The notes under the pieces were generated by a model, which saw nothing but the letters and a program-made list of their open reading frames with translations, had not been told where the DNA came from and did not search any database. From Tuctoria greenei (lineage: Eukaryota > Streptophyta > Magnoliopsida > Poales > Poaceae): a stretch of DNA of 64,000 nt. Made by a program: the position numbers and the translations under genes. Position 1 is the first letter of the stretch. The number at the start of each line of letters is the position of its first letter. The stretch covers positions 168,955,381-169,019,380 of the forward strand of contig JAYESD010000004.1 in NCBI GenBank assembly GCA_036927565.1, written 5' to 3'. This document shows positions 34,640-45,734 of the stretch, piece by piece.

Positions 34640-34732
34640 GCGCTGGTCGTCATTCACCCTCTCGGTGGAGCTGCAGCGTATCCGCTTGCAGGGTGGCTGC
34701 CTCGGCGAGCTAGGTGGCGGAAGGTTGGCCAT
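34640..34732 (-). pseudogene. Acidic-tail ORF copy 2, 5' part
   Basis: Starts at ATG 34732 with MANLPPPSSPRQPPCK, parallel to MADLPPPSPPREPPCK at 38817. The frame leads into the TSD and would continue at 21709. Compared with the intact paralogue, about 80 central residues were already missing before the insertion. A minus-strand TATATAAGG lies at about 34844. Confidence 0.7.
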
Positions 34733-35790
34733 GGCTGTGGTGGTTAGTCAGCGCCGGGCTAGGAGAGGTGGAACGATGGAAGAGAAGAAAGGAGTGGAAA
34801 AGTTATGTGCTTGTACATAACCGACGACGCGCCTTATATATGGTCTGTGCGGAGTAGACGAGGGAGCGGTTCGTTTCCCGCGCATTGAACTCTTTGCAGA
34901 CCTTGTGCGGCGCACAATTAAACCACTGTGGAAGATGATCTTCGGAGATCCTTCCGTCGCACGCGTCCCTACACCACGGCTTCTCAACTTCTCCGCAGAC
35001 CTCGTGCGGCACGTCAGTTAATTAACACTTCTCAGGCCGTTAATTAACATATTGTATTTTCAAAAATGATTATCTCAGGTGGGTATTACTTACAAACCGC
35101 CTGAGAAAAATAGCATTTGTTGTTACATAACATCTTATAAGGCCGTTAATTAACATCTTGTAGTTTCAAAAATGTTTATCTCAAGCGGTTATTACTTAAC
35201 AACCGCCTGCGATAATGCCCGTACTGTTCTTCAGTTTCCTTATCCCTTGCTTCTTTTTTATTTAGATTCCAATATAAATACTCAAACATGTTTACATTCT
35301 GCAAATTGTGTTCAAATTTGATGATTCTTTCTTCTACATTTGTATATAATTAACATCTACCAACTGAACAAAATATTTTGTTCATTGCGCATTGAACTCT
35401 TTGCAGACCTCGTGCGGCGCACAATTAAACCACTGTGGAAGACGATCTTCAGAGATCCTTCCGTCGCACGCGTCCCTGCACCACGGCTTCTCAACTTCTC
35501 CGCAGACCTCGTGCGGCGCGTCAGTTAATTAACACTTCTCAGGCCGTTAATTAACATATTGTAGTTTCAAAAATGTTTATCTCAGGCGGGTATTACTTAC
35601 AAACCGCCTGAGAAAAATAGCATTTGTTGTTAATTAACATCTTCTCAGGCCGTTAATTAACATCTTGTAGTTTCAAAAATGTTTATCTCAGGCGGTTATT
35701 ATTGAACAACCGCCTGCGATAATGCCCGATACTATTCTTCAGTTTCCTTATCACTTGCTTCAGTGGGTCGCTGCAACCTCCACCCAGCCC
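34733..35790. repeat. CACTA-1 internal repeats: ~340-bp duplication and hairpin motifs
   Basis: A segment of about 340 bp beginning CGCATTGAACTCTTTGCAGA occurs at 34881-35222 and again at 35398-35730. Each copy contains GCCGTTAATTAACAT, TATCTCAGGCGGGTATTAC and ACAACCGCCTGCGATAATGCCC, that is the same inverted motif as the element ends. Between them is a piece of the AT-rich internal unit. No gene seen. Confidence 0.85.
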
Positions 35791-36492
35791 ATGGATGACC
35801 TCTCCAGTCTGCGCGCCACCTTCAAGGCCATGCACGCGGCGTGCCGTGATCCCACCGTGGGCAGGCGCGTGGCGCTGGAGCGGGAGAGCAGCTGGGAGTG
35901 GTTCCAACGGCATGGTAACGGGAGCTACGACGCCCTCGTGGAGCGCCTGGCCAACGTGGGCAACCCTCATGCGTGCTACGTCACCGGGTTCGACCTCGTC
36001 TTCAACTACGGCCGCGCGCAGGCACAGCAGGGCACCCAGTTCCTTGCCCGGGCGGCCGCGAACGGCCACAAGGTGGCGGCCTACGTCCTCGCCATGCTCC
36101 GCTACGACGCCGACCGCGGGGACCGCGACGCCCTCGAGTATATCCGGCAGGTCGAAGGCGAGGCCTATGTCGGCGACAACGCGGTCGGGTCCGTCACCAT
36201 GAAGAGGACCAACAAGGAGTGTTGCCGGTGTTGGAATCAAGCCATGCAGAGGCTCGACGTTTTCGTGAGCTGGAGGTTACTACGTAGGCCTCCTCCCGGA
36301 CCGCCGCCGGTGGCGCTGCCCGACATTGACGATGGTGTTTGCCGCTGCCCAACAGGGGGGAACCAGGGGCCTGCCCGCTGCGGCAGGCGAGGGTGGTCCG
36401 AGACCGTCTTCTGTACTGAGAACTGTAGGATTGAGCGCGAGTATGACCTGTTCTCCCATAACGTGTTGTACTCTATGGGTTATATTAGTTAA
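35791..36492 (+). CDS. Captured F-box/Sel1-like host gene fragment
   Basis: Likely start is the ATG at 35791 (MDDLSSLRATFKAMH); an in-frame ATG at 35722 lies in repeat sequence. 233 aa. The N-terminus corresponds to the second half of an F-box as in plant At2g35280-like proteins (DLSSLRATFKAMH ... VGRRVALERE). A Sel1/TPR-like helical region follows (NVGNPHACYVTGFDLVF, FLARAAANGHKVAAYVLA), then Cys-rich motifs (ECCRCW, VCRCP, FCTENCRIERE). GC-rich codon use differs from the surrounding AT-rich repeats, as expected for a captured grass gene. The first half of the F-box is missing, so SKP1 binding is doubtful. It is open to TAA at 36492 and flanked on both sides by the element's AGGCGGTTATTA/AACCGCCTG motif. 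Confidence 0.7.
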   Translation: MDDLSSLRATFKAMHAACRDPTVGRRVALERESSWEWFQRHGNGSYDALVERLANVGNPHACYVTGFDLVFNYGRAQAQQGTQFLARAAANGHKVAAYVLAMLRYDADRGDRDALEYIRQVEGEAYVGDNAVGSVTMKRTNKECCRCWNQAMQRLDVFVSWRLLRRPPPGPPPVALPDIDDGVCRCPTGGNQGPARCGRRGWSETVFCTENCRIEREYDLFSHNVLYSMGYIS

Positions 36493-38165
36493 GAAGTAAA
36501 TATCTTCACAGGCGGTTGGTATTTAATAACCATCAAAGAAGATATTTATCTCAGGCGGTTATTACTTAACAACCGCCTGAGATAATACCCGATACTGTTC
36601 TTCAGTTTCCTTATCCCTTTTTTATTTAGATTCCAATATAAATACTCAAACATGTTTAGATTCTGCAAATTGTGTCCAAATTCGATGATTCTTTCTTCTA
36701 CATTTGTATAAAATTAACATCTACCACCTGAACAAAATATTTTTAAAACTTGTATAGCTGACATTGTAATGTTTTGGTAAATATCAAATTAATTTCTACT
36801 CACATATTATTCACATTTGTGTATCTCATAAAAAAAGTTCCTTCACTTAAAATTGTTGGTATGAACATATTTGTATAATTTATACATGTATGAATTTTTT
36901 TAATTTTTTTAAAAGCATTCCAACATGTCAAACTTCAAATTGTCCACCATTCTAACTAAATGCTCATATACATATGAGGCATTCATCAAATTATGAACAC
37001 ACATTGATTCAAAAAAACTTAAAAAATATGAAAAATTCGTAGAGGTTGGTATGATGATTAAAAATGTCCACTGAAAAAAAATGAAAAAAGCATTATATTC
37101 ATCAAGATAGAAAAATGAAAAATAGCATTTGTTGTATGTTTTTTATATTCTGACCAATTTCAAAGGATTTATGAAGTGAAATTTAATGGTAACCTTTACT
37201 TATCAATAATATTACAAGAAAAGTGGATTTTTGCCTTTTAAAGGACCACATTTAGTCAAGAATATTAATTAAGAAGAAGTAAATATCTTCACAGGCGGTT
37301 GGTACTTACCAACCGCCTGACAATATATTTATCTCAGACGGGTATTACTTAACAACCGCCTGAGATAATGCCCGATACTGTTCTTCAGTTTCCTTATCCC
37401 TTGCTTCTTTTTTATTTAGATTCCAATATAAATACTCAAACATGTTTTGATTCTGCAAATTGTGTCCAAATTCGATGATTCTTTCTTCTACATTTGTATA
37501 AAATTAATATCTACCACCCGAACAAAATATTTTTAAAACTTGTATAGCTGACTTTGTAATGTTTTGGTAAATATCAAATTAATTTCTACTCACATATTAT
37601 TCACATTTGTGTATCTCATAAAAAAAGTTCCTTCACTCAAAATTGTTGGTATGAACATATTTGTATAATTTATACATGTATGAATTTTTTTTAATTTTTT
37701 TAAAAGCATTCCAACATGTCAAACTTCAAATTGTCCACCATTCTAACTAAATGCTCATATACATATGAGGCATTCATCAAATTATGAACACACATTCATT
37801 CAAAAAAACTTAAAAAAATATGAAAAAATTCGTAGAGGTTGGTATGATGAGTAAAAATGTCCACTGAAAAAATAAATGAAAAAAGCATTATATTCATCAA
37901 GATAGAAAAATGAAAAATAGCATTTGTTGTATGTTTTTTATGTTCTGACCAATTTCAAAGGATTTATGAAGTGAAATTTAATGGTAACCTTTACTTATCA
38001 ATAATATTACAAGAAAAGTGGATTTTTGCCTTTTAAAGGACCACATTTAATCAATAATATTAATTAAGAAGAAGTAAATATCTTCACAGGCGGTTGGTAC
38101 TTAGCAACCGTCTGAAAATATATTTATCTCAGGCGGGTATTACTTAACAACCGCCTGAGATAACC
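36484..38165. repeat. CACTA-1 internal tandem repeat, two ~785-bp units plus part
   Basis: Unit 1 starts near 36488, unit 2 near 37268 and a partial third near 38062, each opening with AAGTAAATATCTTCACAGGC, then TTATCTCAGGCGG/ACCGCCTGAGATAAT inverted motifs, then 650 bp of AT-rich sequence. The units are nearly identical. Partial copies occur at 20818-21240 and 34990-35790. No ORF of substance. Confidence 0.9.
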
Positions 38166-38391
38166 TTCTTCTCAGACGTGAAATTCTAATTAACGATGAA
38201 CACACTACACATTCATTCATTCACACAGTTGAAGAACACACAAGATGCACAATATTTACACAAGAACAGACAAGATACACAAGTAATATTCAATCACATA
38301 GATGAACAAAGATAGATTTCATTCATTAACAATATTTACAAAACAGAAGCAACTAAAAACAACAAAAAGAAAAACTAATTAAATCCTACTC

Positions 38392-38817
38392 CTACTCGTC
38401 TTCCTCCTCCTGCTCCTCGTCCTCCGGCGGCGACTGCGGCACCGGTGCAACAGGAGACAGGGCCGGCTGCACCGGCTGCACCGGCTGCACCGGCGGTGCA
38501 ACCCCGAGGTTGCTAGCCGTCGCCTCCACCAGCATTCTACGGCCCTCGGGGCCAAGAACCTGGGCCATCATCGCGAACAGAATGTCGAGACGATCAGCCA
38601 CCCCCGTGAGGGTGTAGAGGTAGTGGCCCATGGTACCCATTCCAGTATACTCTGGAAGGGTACCCAACCCCAAGGCACTCATGGCGCGAGACGTAATGTT
38701 GTACGCCTCTCGCGCCATGAGGAGGCGCTGCTCGTCGTTGATCTTCTCGGGGGAGCTGCAACATAGTTTCTTGCATGGTGGCTCCCTCGGAGGGCTTGGC
38801 GGCGGAAGGTCGGCCAT
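38392..38817 (-). CDS. Unknown CACTA-1 protein with Pro-rich and acidic tail, copy 1
   Basis: 141 aa, open. The N-terminus is Pro-rich (MADLPPPSPPREPPCKKLCC). The middle is helical (INDEQRLLMAREAYN, LFAMMAQVLGPEGRRML). Then come PVQPVQPVQP repeats and an EEQEEEDE end. No domain recognised. A paralogue with a longer Glu/Asp tail is split by Tat copy B. Upstream on the minus strand, CTACATAAAG at about 39004-39013 lies in the same context as the putative TNP2 TATA box. Duplication of gene and promoter inside the element suggests a real transcribed gene, but its role is unknown. Confidence 0.6.
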   Translation of the reverse strand: MADLPPPSPPREPPCKKLCCSSPEKINDEQRLLMAREAYNITSRAMSALGLGTLPEYTGMGTMGHYLYTLTGVADRLDILFAMMAQVLGPEGRRMLVEATASNLGVAPPVQPVQPVQPALSPVAPVPQSPPEDEEQEEEDE

Positions 38818-39213
38818 AGTGGTGTTGGGTCGTCGGAGCGGAGGAAGACGAAGAAAACAAGAGGATTCAAAGTGAGCGATGCGCTTGTGAGCGATAGCGC
38901 GTCTTTAAGGCCACGCGGAGTGGAAGATGGAGCAGTTGGTTTACCGCGCATTGAAAGGTCGTGCCTCGGGGAAAAGAAAGGTCGCGCACGGTTGGTGAGG
39001 GGTCTTTATGTAGGCGTTCATCATATTATAATGAACACATATTAATTAAGAAGAAGTAAATATCTTCACAGGCCCATGTTTATCTCAAGCGGGTGTTACT
39101 AACCAACCGTCTAAGATAATTGTATCTTCTCAGGCGGTTGGTAAGTAAAATCTGTCTGAGGTAACAATCTTCTTAGGCGGTCGGTACTTAAAATCCGCCT
39201 GAGAAAATATGAG

Positions 39214-39223
39214 TCTATATATA
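39214..39223 (+). promoter_or_regulatory. TATA box, probable promoter of Transposase_24-Ulp1 gene
   Basis: TCTATATATA directly downstream of an AGGCGGTCGG/ATCCGCCTGAG inverted motif and about 1.7 kb before the first coding exon. A leader with CTTCCAGG and a GTAAACCC donor near 39420 fits a spliced 5' UTR. Confidence 0.5.
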
Positions 39224-40911
39224 CCCCTCGACAGCATTGGAAAAACCTAACCCGGGCGAAACACTTAGACGCCGTTAGGCTGCCAAAATTTTGTTTGCCG
39301 CCAAGTGTTCGCCCTCGTCACTTCCAGGTACGCCGCCGAGTTTCGCCGTCGCTGTGCTTCGCCCTCCTCACTTCCAGGTACGCCGAGCGAAGCCATTGCC
39401 GTCGCCGCCGAGCTTCAAGGTAAACCCTAAACCCTTCGACCTTCCATCCTCCTTCGCCGTTCCGCCTCCCTCCCCGCCCTCGCTGCCGCCTTGCATATCC
39501 TTGGTTAGGGTTCGGGAATTAGAAAATGGTAGGCATCCTTGGTTAGGGTTCGGTGGAATTCGAAAAACTGTCAAGTTCGGTGGCATCTTTGGTTAGGGTT
39601 CGGTGGGGCAAGATTTATGTGGATGGTTATATCACGATAAATTGGTAGTTGGTTTTGTGTGTCTGAAACTGTGAAATCAGTAGCATTTCATCTTCTGGTA
39701 GTTTGCAGAGATAAAACTGTCAAGTTCGAATGAATAGGAGTTACTCCCTTCGTCGTGGATGGTTATATCACGATAAATTGGTAGTTGGTTCTGTGTGTCT
39801 GAAACTGTTCTGACACATTAGTGGTAAACATGATTCTAGACTCTAGTAACAGCAGTATATTCCCTATTTCTGTCATCGGCCTTGCATATGCCACATAATT
39901 CTCTATTAGGGGCAAGATTTAGCTCTATTTGGTTAAGTTGACCAAATTTGGCTAATTTTGGCTAAGTTACATTAGATATAGTTATACTTGACTAATTTTG
40001 ACTAAGTTATGCTATATTTAGCTATATTTGGCTACTTTTGCTTAGAGTTAGCTATGCTAGACTAAGTTTGGCTAAGTTTGCTTTTATTTCTCTAAGTTTC
40101 ATTTGAGCAATTGTAGATAATCTGTGCTACCAAAGATAATCTGTGCTACTAGGTGTGGCGATGGAGTCTGAGCATATGAAGACCTATATAACTTCAAAAA
40201 TGTGTTTTGGCTAAATTTACTTAATTAAGCCAAAATTCAGAAAATTTGTTTTAAATATGACCAAATTTAGCTAACTGAAGCATAATCAAGCATGTTTGAC
40301 TATGCTGGGCAAGATTTAGCTATATTTGGTTAAGTTGAGCAAATTTGGTTAATTTTAGCTAAGTTACATTAGATATAGCTATACTTGACTAATTTTGACT
40401 AAGTTATGCCTTGGGTTGTCGGTGTAAAGTGAGCTTGCTAGTTGCTGCTGCTGCTATCAGTCTCTTCTAGGCACTGCATCTGCACAAGTACGCATCAGCA
40501 TGTTGTTTTTCATTCAGTAGGTAGAAGAATCAGTGATAGGGAATAAGAGGAAACTTGAGAGCGGGGACGATAATGCCCTCTAATATAGGTAGGAGCTGTG
40601 CGGGGATTTGCTTTTGGTCCCTTGCTTGATCAGTTATAGGTCTGGAGCTAGGCGCCGCCTAGTAAACCTCAAGAACGTGGTCGCCACTCTGAATGAAGCT
40701 AGCCTATTTAGAATAAAAAGATAAAATTGCCATTGGTGAGCAACTTTAACATGCTTGTCACCCTCGTAATGTATAGGAACCTTTTGGTCAGTCGCCTTAA
40801 ACCCTAGAATGCCTTATCAAATCCTAGAATGCTTCCATCTTTTTCTTCATGCAACACTTCATGTAGAGTTAATATGCCATTTATTAGATTTTTTGTCTTA
40901 TTAGATCTAGC
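39224..40911 (+). other. 5' leader and intron of the Transposase_24-Ulp1 gene
   Basis: GC-rich leader to about 39420, then AT-rich, T-rich sequence with no ORF. It holds two direct repeats: GTGGATGGTTATATCACGAT (about 39617 and 39757), and a ~100-bp block beginning GGGCAAGATTTAGCT (about 39910 and 40307). Between them are many TTGGCTAA/TTTAGCTA words. Best read as intron. Confidence 0.5.
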
Positions 40912-43900
40912 ATGGAAAGCCCTAAGAAGACTGGTCCTGATAGTAACAACAAAGAAGACAATATGGAGTTTACTGACTCCAGCAGTTCAGGCTCCTATCA
41001 CAGTGCTTCGGATCCTTTTCCGAATATAAAATTAAAAAGACTTCAGTGGATCTAGACCCGGAATATGATCCTGCCAACGAGGTATGGATCACGAATCTTA
41101 ACTTCAGCAGTTCAAGTTAATGTTGGTTGTCAAGTATACGAAGTCTTATAATTTTTTTCTACCTAGATTAATCTCGAAGACAATGAGGTGACATCGGCTC
41201 CTAAAACCGCAGAAGGTTCTCCAATGGATGAATCATCAGCTTCACTCAAGCGGAAACGAGGGCAACGAGGTCCCAATAAGGGTGCATTGGACTGCATCAT
41301 GTACATAACAAGGGTCGGTCCAGGTGGGCTTCCCCAAGAACCACTGGATTCAGTTACCAAGTACTGTAATGCATGCGGTTTTCTTGTTAGGGAGGTTGTG
41401 CCGATCACAACCGAGAATTGGAGGATATTACCCGAGCAGACCAAGAAAGAGTTGTGGGAAAAGATAAAGAAACAATTCAAGTTCCCGAAAGGCACAGAAG
41501 AAGTTGTAAAGAAAGCAACAATGGTCTCTTGCAGCAAGAAGTTTCGATGCTGGAAGAGTGAAATGAATGCTTATGTTAAGGCCGATAAGGTCCCTAGCCC
41601 GAGGAAGATGGGAAAAATCACACAAGCTCAGTTGCAAGAGTTTGTTCGTCAAAAGAGCACACCTGATGCTAAAGCTCTAAGTGCAACTAGGTCAGAGCTT
41701 GCAAAGAAGAACAAATACCATCATCGCTTGGGGTCTGCCGGATATGGCCCCAAAGTCCAGAAATGGAATAAGATATTAGACAAAATTACCAGTAAGGGCA
41801 TTCCTCACACATCAGAAGGGTGCGATGAGCGAACTCAACGCTGGGTCTTTGCTCGGTCAGGTTTGACCAGCGAGGGCAAACTTGAAAAGCCCGACTCTCT
41901 GAATGAAGTAGAGGATAAAATGAAAGAAGTAATTGAAAAGCAACAGAAGGGTCTCTTCAAGCCGAAGAGGGAGAATGACCAACATACCGCTATCTTAGGA
42001 AACCCTGAACACAGCGGACGGGTTCGAGCAGTCTCTTCTCAAATGTCTTGGCTAGATGGTTTCCCTAAAGATAAAAACACATATAGAAGACGTGAGAAGT
42101 TTAAGAAAATACTTAATGAAACGATTGCTCAAAAGGTCAAAGAAAATATGCAAGAAATAATAGAACAACTTAGACAATCAGGACAATTAGTGGCACCGAG
42201 TACAATGATGGTTCCGGTGCAAAAGGAGCAATTAGTATCTCCAACTGCCTACCCTAGTAGCGTTGGTTCCGTGCCAGGCTCAGGGTCAGCCCATAAGTTC
42301 CCTGTCGATGATATTGCTAACGACAAATCTTGTCGTCTTTCTTGTCCCAATAGGCAGAGCAGGGAACAAAACCAAACAGGTTGCCACTGCTATGGCAAAG
42401 CCTGATCATGACTTCAACGGGAATCCACTTCCGTTGTATTATTCTATGGTGCAAGTTCTTCAGATCGCTGATAATGATTATGAAGATTATGAAATAGACC
42501 ACGTCACACCTGAGGGGATCGCGACTCTGGGGAAGGCTGTCAACCAATTAATCCTTTGGCACCGACGCGATATCGCGTTGGACGATGAGCCAATTTCTAG
42601 CCCCGTCGCATCTCCAAATACTGCAACCCCATCTTCTAAGGCAAAAGTGCATGAAGATCCACTCCCAGTCTGGGAAGATCCACTCCCCCTATGTCTTAGC
42701 AAAGATGATATCCAAGAGCAACAAGTTGGACAACAACTTCAAGCAGTACCAGAGCAAGTTGTTGCTAGTAAAGAGCAACTAGTTGAGCAACAGCTTGAAG
42801 TAGTACTAGAGCCAACTGCTGGGAGTAAAGAGCAATCAGTTGAACAACAGGTTCAACAACAAGCCAGTGTCCAACTTCCGACGACTACTCCTCGATCATC
42901 AGTGCCTATCAAAGTTAGCTCATACGAAATTAATAAACCTTCATCAGAAGTGTCAAAGTATTTAGAAGCTATGAAGGAAAATGTTAGAAAATCGAGTGCA
43001 TCTCGTTCTTCTCATTAGCCAGCATTAGAAGATATCGAGGAGTGGGAAGAAGACGGTGTCATGTATAATCGGCGGACAACTTTAGTTAAACCAGGAGTTC
43101 CAATATACAAGCTTGAGGATGTTCCTCCTAAATTTGAGAATGGGAAGCCGTTCATGACATCCGTACAACTTAGCAAACAACCCATCCAACTCAGAAGAAT
43201 GCATGAGTGGCACATCACTGCCAGCATAAAATTTGGTCTTAATTGCGTCACATTTTGTATTCCAAAAGAAGCATTCTGGAGCACTGGAGTAGATAAATGA
43301 GTCATTTTATTTGAAGAGCTGCTTTCCCTTTTCCATCAGGGCATGCTCGATATCAACCTGCTGCTCGTCTGGTGCCTGTAAGTGCTCTAATATTTTGTAT
43401 TTGCTTTTCTTACTACACGCATACGCATTTCATGAGATTATAACAATTCTGGACTTCTTCAATAGGATGCAATACATGGATAATGAAAAGTTGGCGCGCA
43501 AGATAGGTATCCTTGACCCTACTAGGATTGCAAAGTCGCTATTCGACGTCCAGGCGAATCGAGAATCAAGACAGTACAAACACATGAAAAAAAAAGATTT
43601 GGAAAGAGCAATTGCAAAACTTAAGAAGGATAGAAAGACAGAAGTTGCAGCTTACATAGGACATGCGATGTTTAACTTTGTCAGAGACGGCAAGGACCTC
43701 GTAAAGGCCCCGTACCACTTCGAGTAAGTTCAACACATGACATTGAAATAGCAATTATTGGTAATTGTTAACACGTGTGTTTGTATGTTTGCAGTAATCA
43801 CTACATAATGATCTTCATCAAGCCAACGCAGGGAATGGCAACAGTCTTGGACTCGGCCGATTACCCACCAGATCGTTACAAAGATTTCCTTTCCATTTTG

Positions 43901-44620
43901 AAAAAGTACGTTTATTCAATAATTTTAATTTATGCAAATTTAGAATGTGTTGACAAGTTTTATATGACATTTCTTGTATTACAGCACTTGGCAGTTTTAC
44001 GCGGAGCTTGGCGGTCAGAGACCTCCTAATACGAATGCATTGGACATTAAAACGTATTATGCTTGTCCGAAGCAGCCTGCTGGGAGTGTCTTATGCGGGT
44101 ATTATGTATGCGAGCATCTTCAGACCGCCAGCGTATATAGAGTCAATCGTGAGGATGTAAGTTATCCTTAATGTCGATACCTTATTTTCTTACTTTTGTG
44201 TTTCATTTTCATTGTAACTAGCATAGTTTAATGCTTATATTCTCTGCTGTTCAATATTACCAGAAACATTATTTTCATATTTTGATTCCAACTTCAAAAT
44301 TCAATTGCTCATAGTACAACTGCTCCAAAAATACCAACTAAATTACTGTACACTCTCACTTTGATCTATACTTTGAGATTGTTCAAACCAACACATTCTA
44401 AACCTTGTTATGTGTTATATTGCAGCACAAGAAGAATCTGAATGAAGAATGGCCGGTTTGTAGAAGTATTCCTGATGGAGGAGCCGACAGGATTGCTTCT
44501 GAACTCTGTCAGTTCATGCGTCGCGAAATTTTGCACAAAAAGGGGAAGTTCTTTGATAAGAATGGTTCAGCAGCTGATGTGCCAGAACTTTGCGACTATG
44601 CCAATTTAAACAGTTTTTAG
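40912..44620 (+). pseudogene. Transposase_24/TNPA-like protein fused to Ulp1 (C48) cysteine protease
   Basis: Six exons by hand: 40912-41081, 41167-43377, 43466-43723, 43795-43915, 43985-44156, 44426-44620, all GT-AG. The N-terminal half is the CACTA accessory type (basic KRKRGQRGPNKGAL, ENWRILPEQTKKELWEKI, FRCWKSEMNAYVK), with a Gln-rich middle (VEQQVQQQ). The C-terminal half is a Ulp1-like peptidase with His in NHYIMIFIKP, Asp in VLDSADY, and Gln/Cys in PKQPAGSVLCGYYVCE, so the catalytic set is complete. Breaks: a frameshift in exon 1 near 41015, a 1-bp shift near 42350, TAG at 43016-43018 (expected Gln) and TGA at 43298-43300 (expected Trp). From exon 3 on, the protease part is open. Ulp1-type enzymes cut SUMO or related modifiers. 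Fusions of this kind are known in plant CACTA elements. Confidence 0.85.
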
Positions 44621-44814
44621 TGAAAACTTGTAAACTTTGAGATGAATTGTATCTGTAACTCGTACATATATATTGTTTTAATGAAATTGACTTCTGTGAT
44701 GATAATATTGTTGACTTTTGTTCTGTGATGATATTGTTGTTTTTTGTTCTGTGATTATATTGAATTGACCTGGAAATTAGAAATAACAGCAATAGTACTG
44801 CATAGGTTATACCT

Positions 44815-45570
44815 TATCACAAGCGGTTATTAACCAACGTCTAGGCATGGCTGTGAAAAACAATTATCACAGGCGGCTAGATACAAGTAAAGAAACATCT
44901 GTGATAACCTAATTTTCACAGGCGGTGACTGTTATGGTAGAAACCGGCTGCGTTAAAGGGTCTTCACAGACGGCTGATATAGGTAAACTCCGTCTGTGAT
45001 AACACCATTATCATTGACGGTTAGTTATGCTTCAATAACCATCTGTGAAGAAACATTATCATTGACGGTTAGTTATGCTTCAATACTTGTCTGTGAAAAC
45101 ACATTATCATAGACGTTTAGTTATGATTCAAAATCTACCTGTGAAGACACATTATCATAGACGGTTAGTTATGCTTCAAAACCCGCCTGTGAAGACACAT
45201 TATCATTGGCGGTTAGTTATGCTTCAATACCCGCCTCTGAAGACTCATTATCATAGGTGGTTAGTTATGCTTCAATAACCGTCTGTGATAACACGTTTAT
45301 CACAGACGGTTATATATGCTGCACGACTCGTCTGTGATAAAGTATTTTCACAAACGGCTAGCCTAAGTAAAGAACCGCCTATGATAATCTGTCTTCACAG
45401 GCGGCTAGCCTAAGTGAAGAACCGCCTATGATAATTAGTCTTCACATGCGGTTTCACTTCTCCGCCTGTGAAATTGCGGATTATCACAGACTCTTCATTA
45501 CAGGCGGTTTTAAAAGCCGTCTGTGATAATAGGTTTGGAGCCGCTTGTGATGAGGCTTATTGTAGCAGTG
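44815..45570. repeat. CACTA-1 right subterminal repeats (48-bp array) and terminus
   Basis: GGTTAGTTATGCTTCAA recurs at exactly 48-bp steps (45019, 45067, 45115, 45163, 45211, 45259), each unit with CATTATCAT.GACGG and CCGCCTGTGAAGACA arms. Flanking units are more diverged. It ends GGCTTATTGTAGCAGTG at 45570. The unit differs in length and sequence from the 92-bp left array but shares the CAGGCGG core. Confidence 0.9.
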
Positions 45571-45680
45571 TAATTTGTGACGGTTAGCTTTGACCGTCAT
45601 AATTAAGTTATTTATGACGGTTAATAAAATGTCATCATTAATTAGATTTATCGTCGTTAGTTTGTCTTTATCCTCTAGTG
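45571..45680. mobile_element. Terminus of an older CACTA-like element
   Basis: The sequence after the TAA duplication has TGACGGTTA/TGACCGTCATAA and TTATTTATGACGG inverted motifs, and ends TCCTCTAGTG. Read inward this is CACTAGAGGATAAAGAC, a CACTA-type end. Its other end would lie left of 14977 but I did not find it. Confidence 0.45.
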
Positions 45681-45734
45681 TCTGAACCGGTTCATAACTA
45701 CCCATCTATAGCAGTTTTAGTACTACCACCAAAA

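Larger units (their letters stand above)
14977..45570. mobile_element. CACTA-1: 30.6-kb CACTA element carrying SUMO-pathway genes
   Basis: The left end is CACTACTACAAAAAGC. The right end read inward is CACTGCTACAATAAGC (14 of 16 identical), with a TAA duplication on both sides. Subterminal arrays contain many copies of an ACAGGCGG/CCGCCTG motif. In order it carries an SCE1-like SUMO E2 gene (minus), a TNP2 transposase remnant (minus), an unknown acidic-tail ORF split by a nested gypsy element, an F-box/Sel1-like gene fragment (plus), tandem non-coding repeats, a second acidic-tail ORF (minus) and a Transposase_24-Ulp1 fusion (plus). Without the nested element and one TSD copy it was about 17.7 kb. 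Both mobility genes are broken, so movement would need help from another copy. Confidence 0.9.

Noticed and set aside
35722..35790. Upstream ATG of the F-box-like gene
   Set aside because: The extra residues come from the element's repeat sequence; family similarity begins at 35791.
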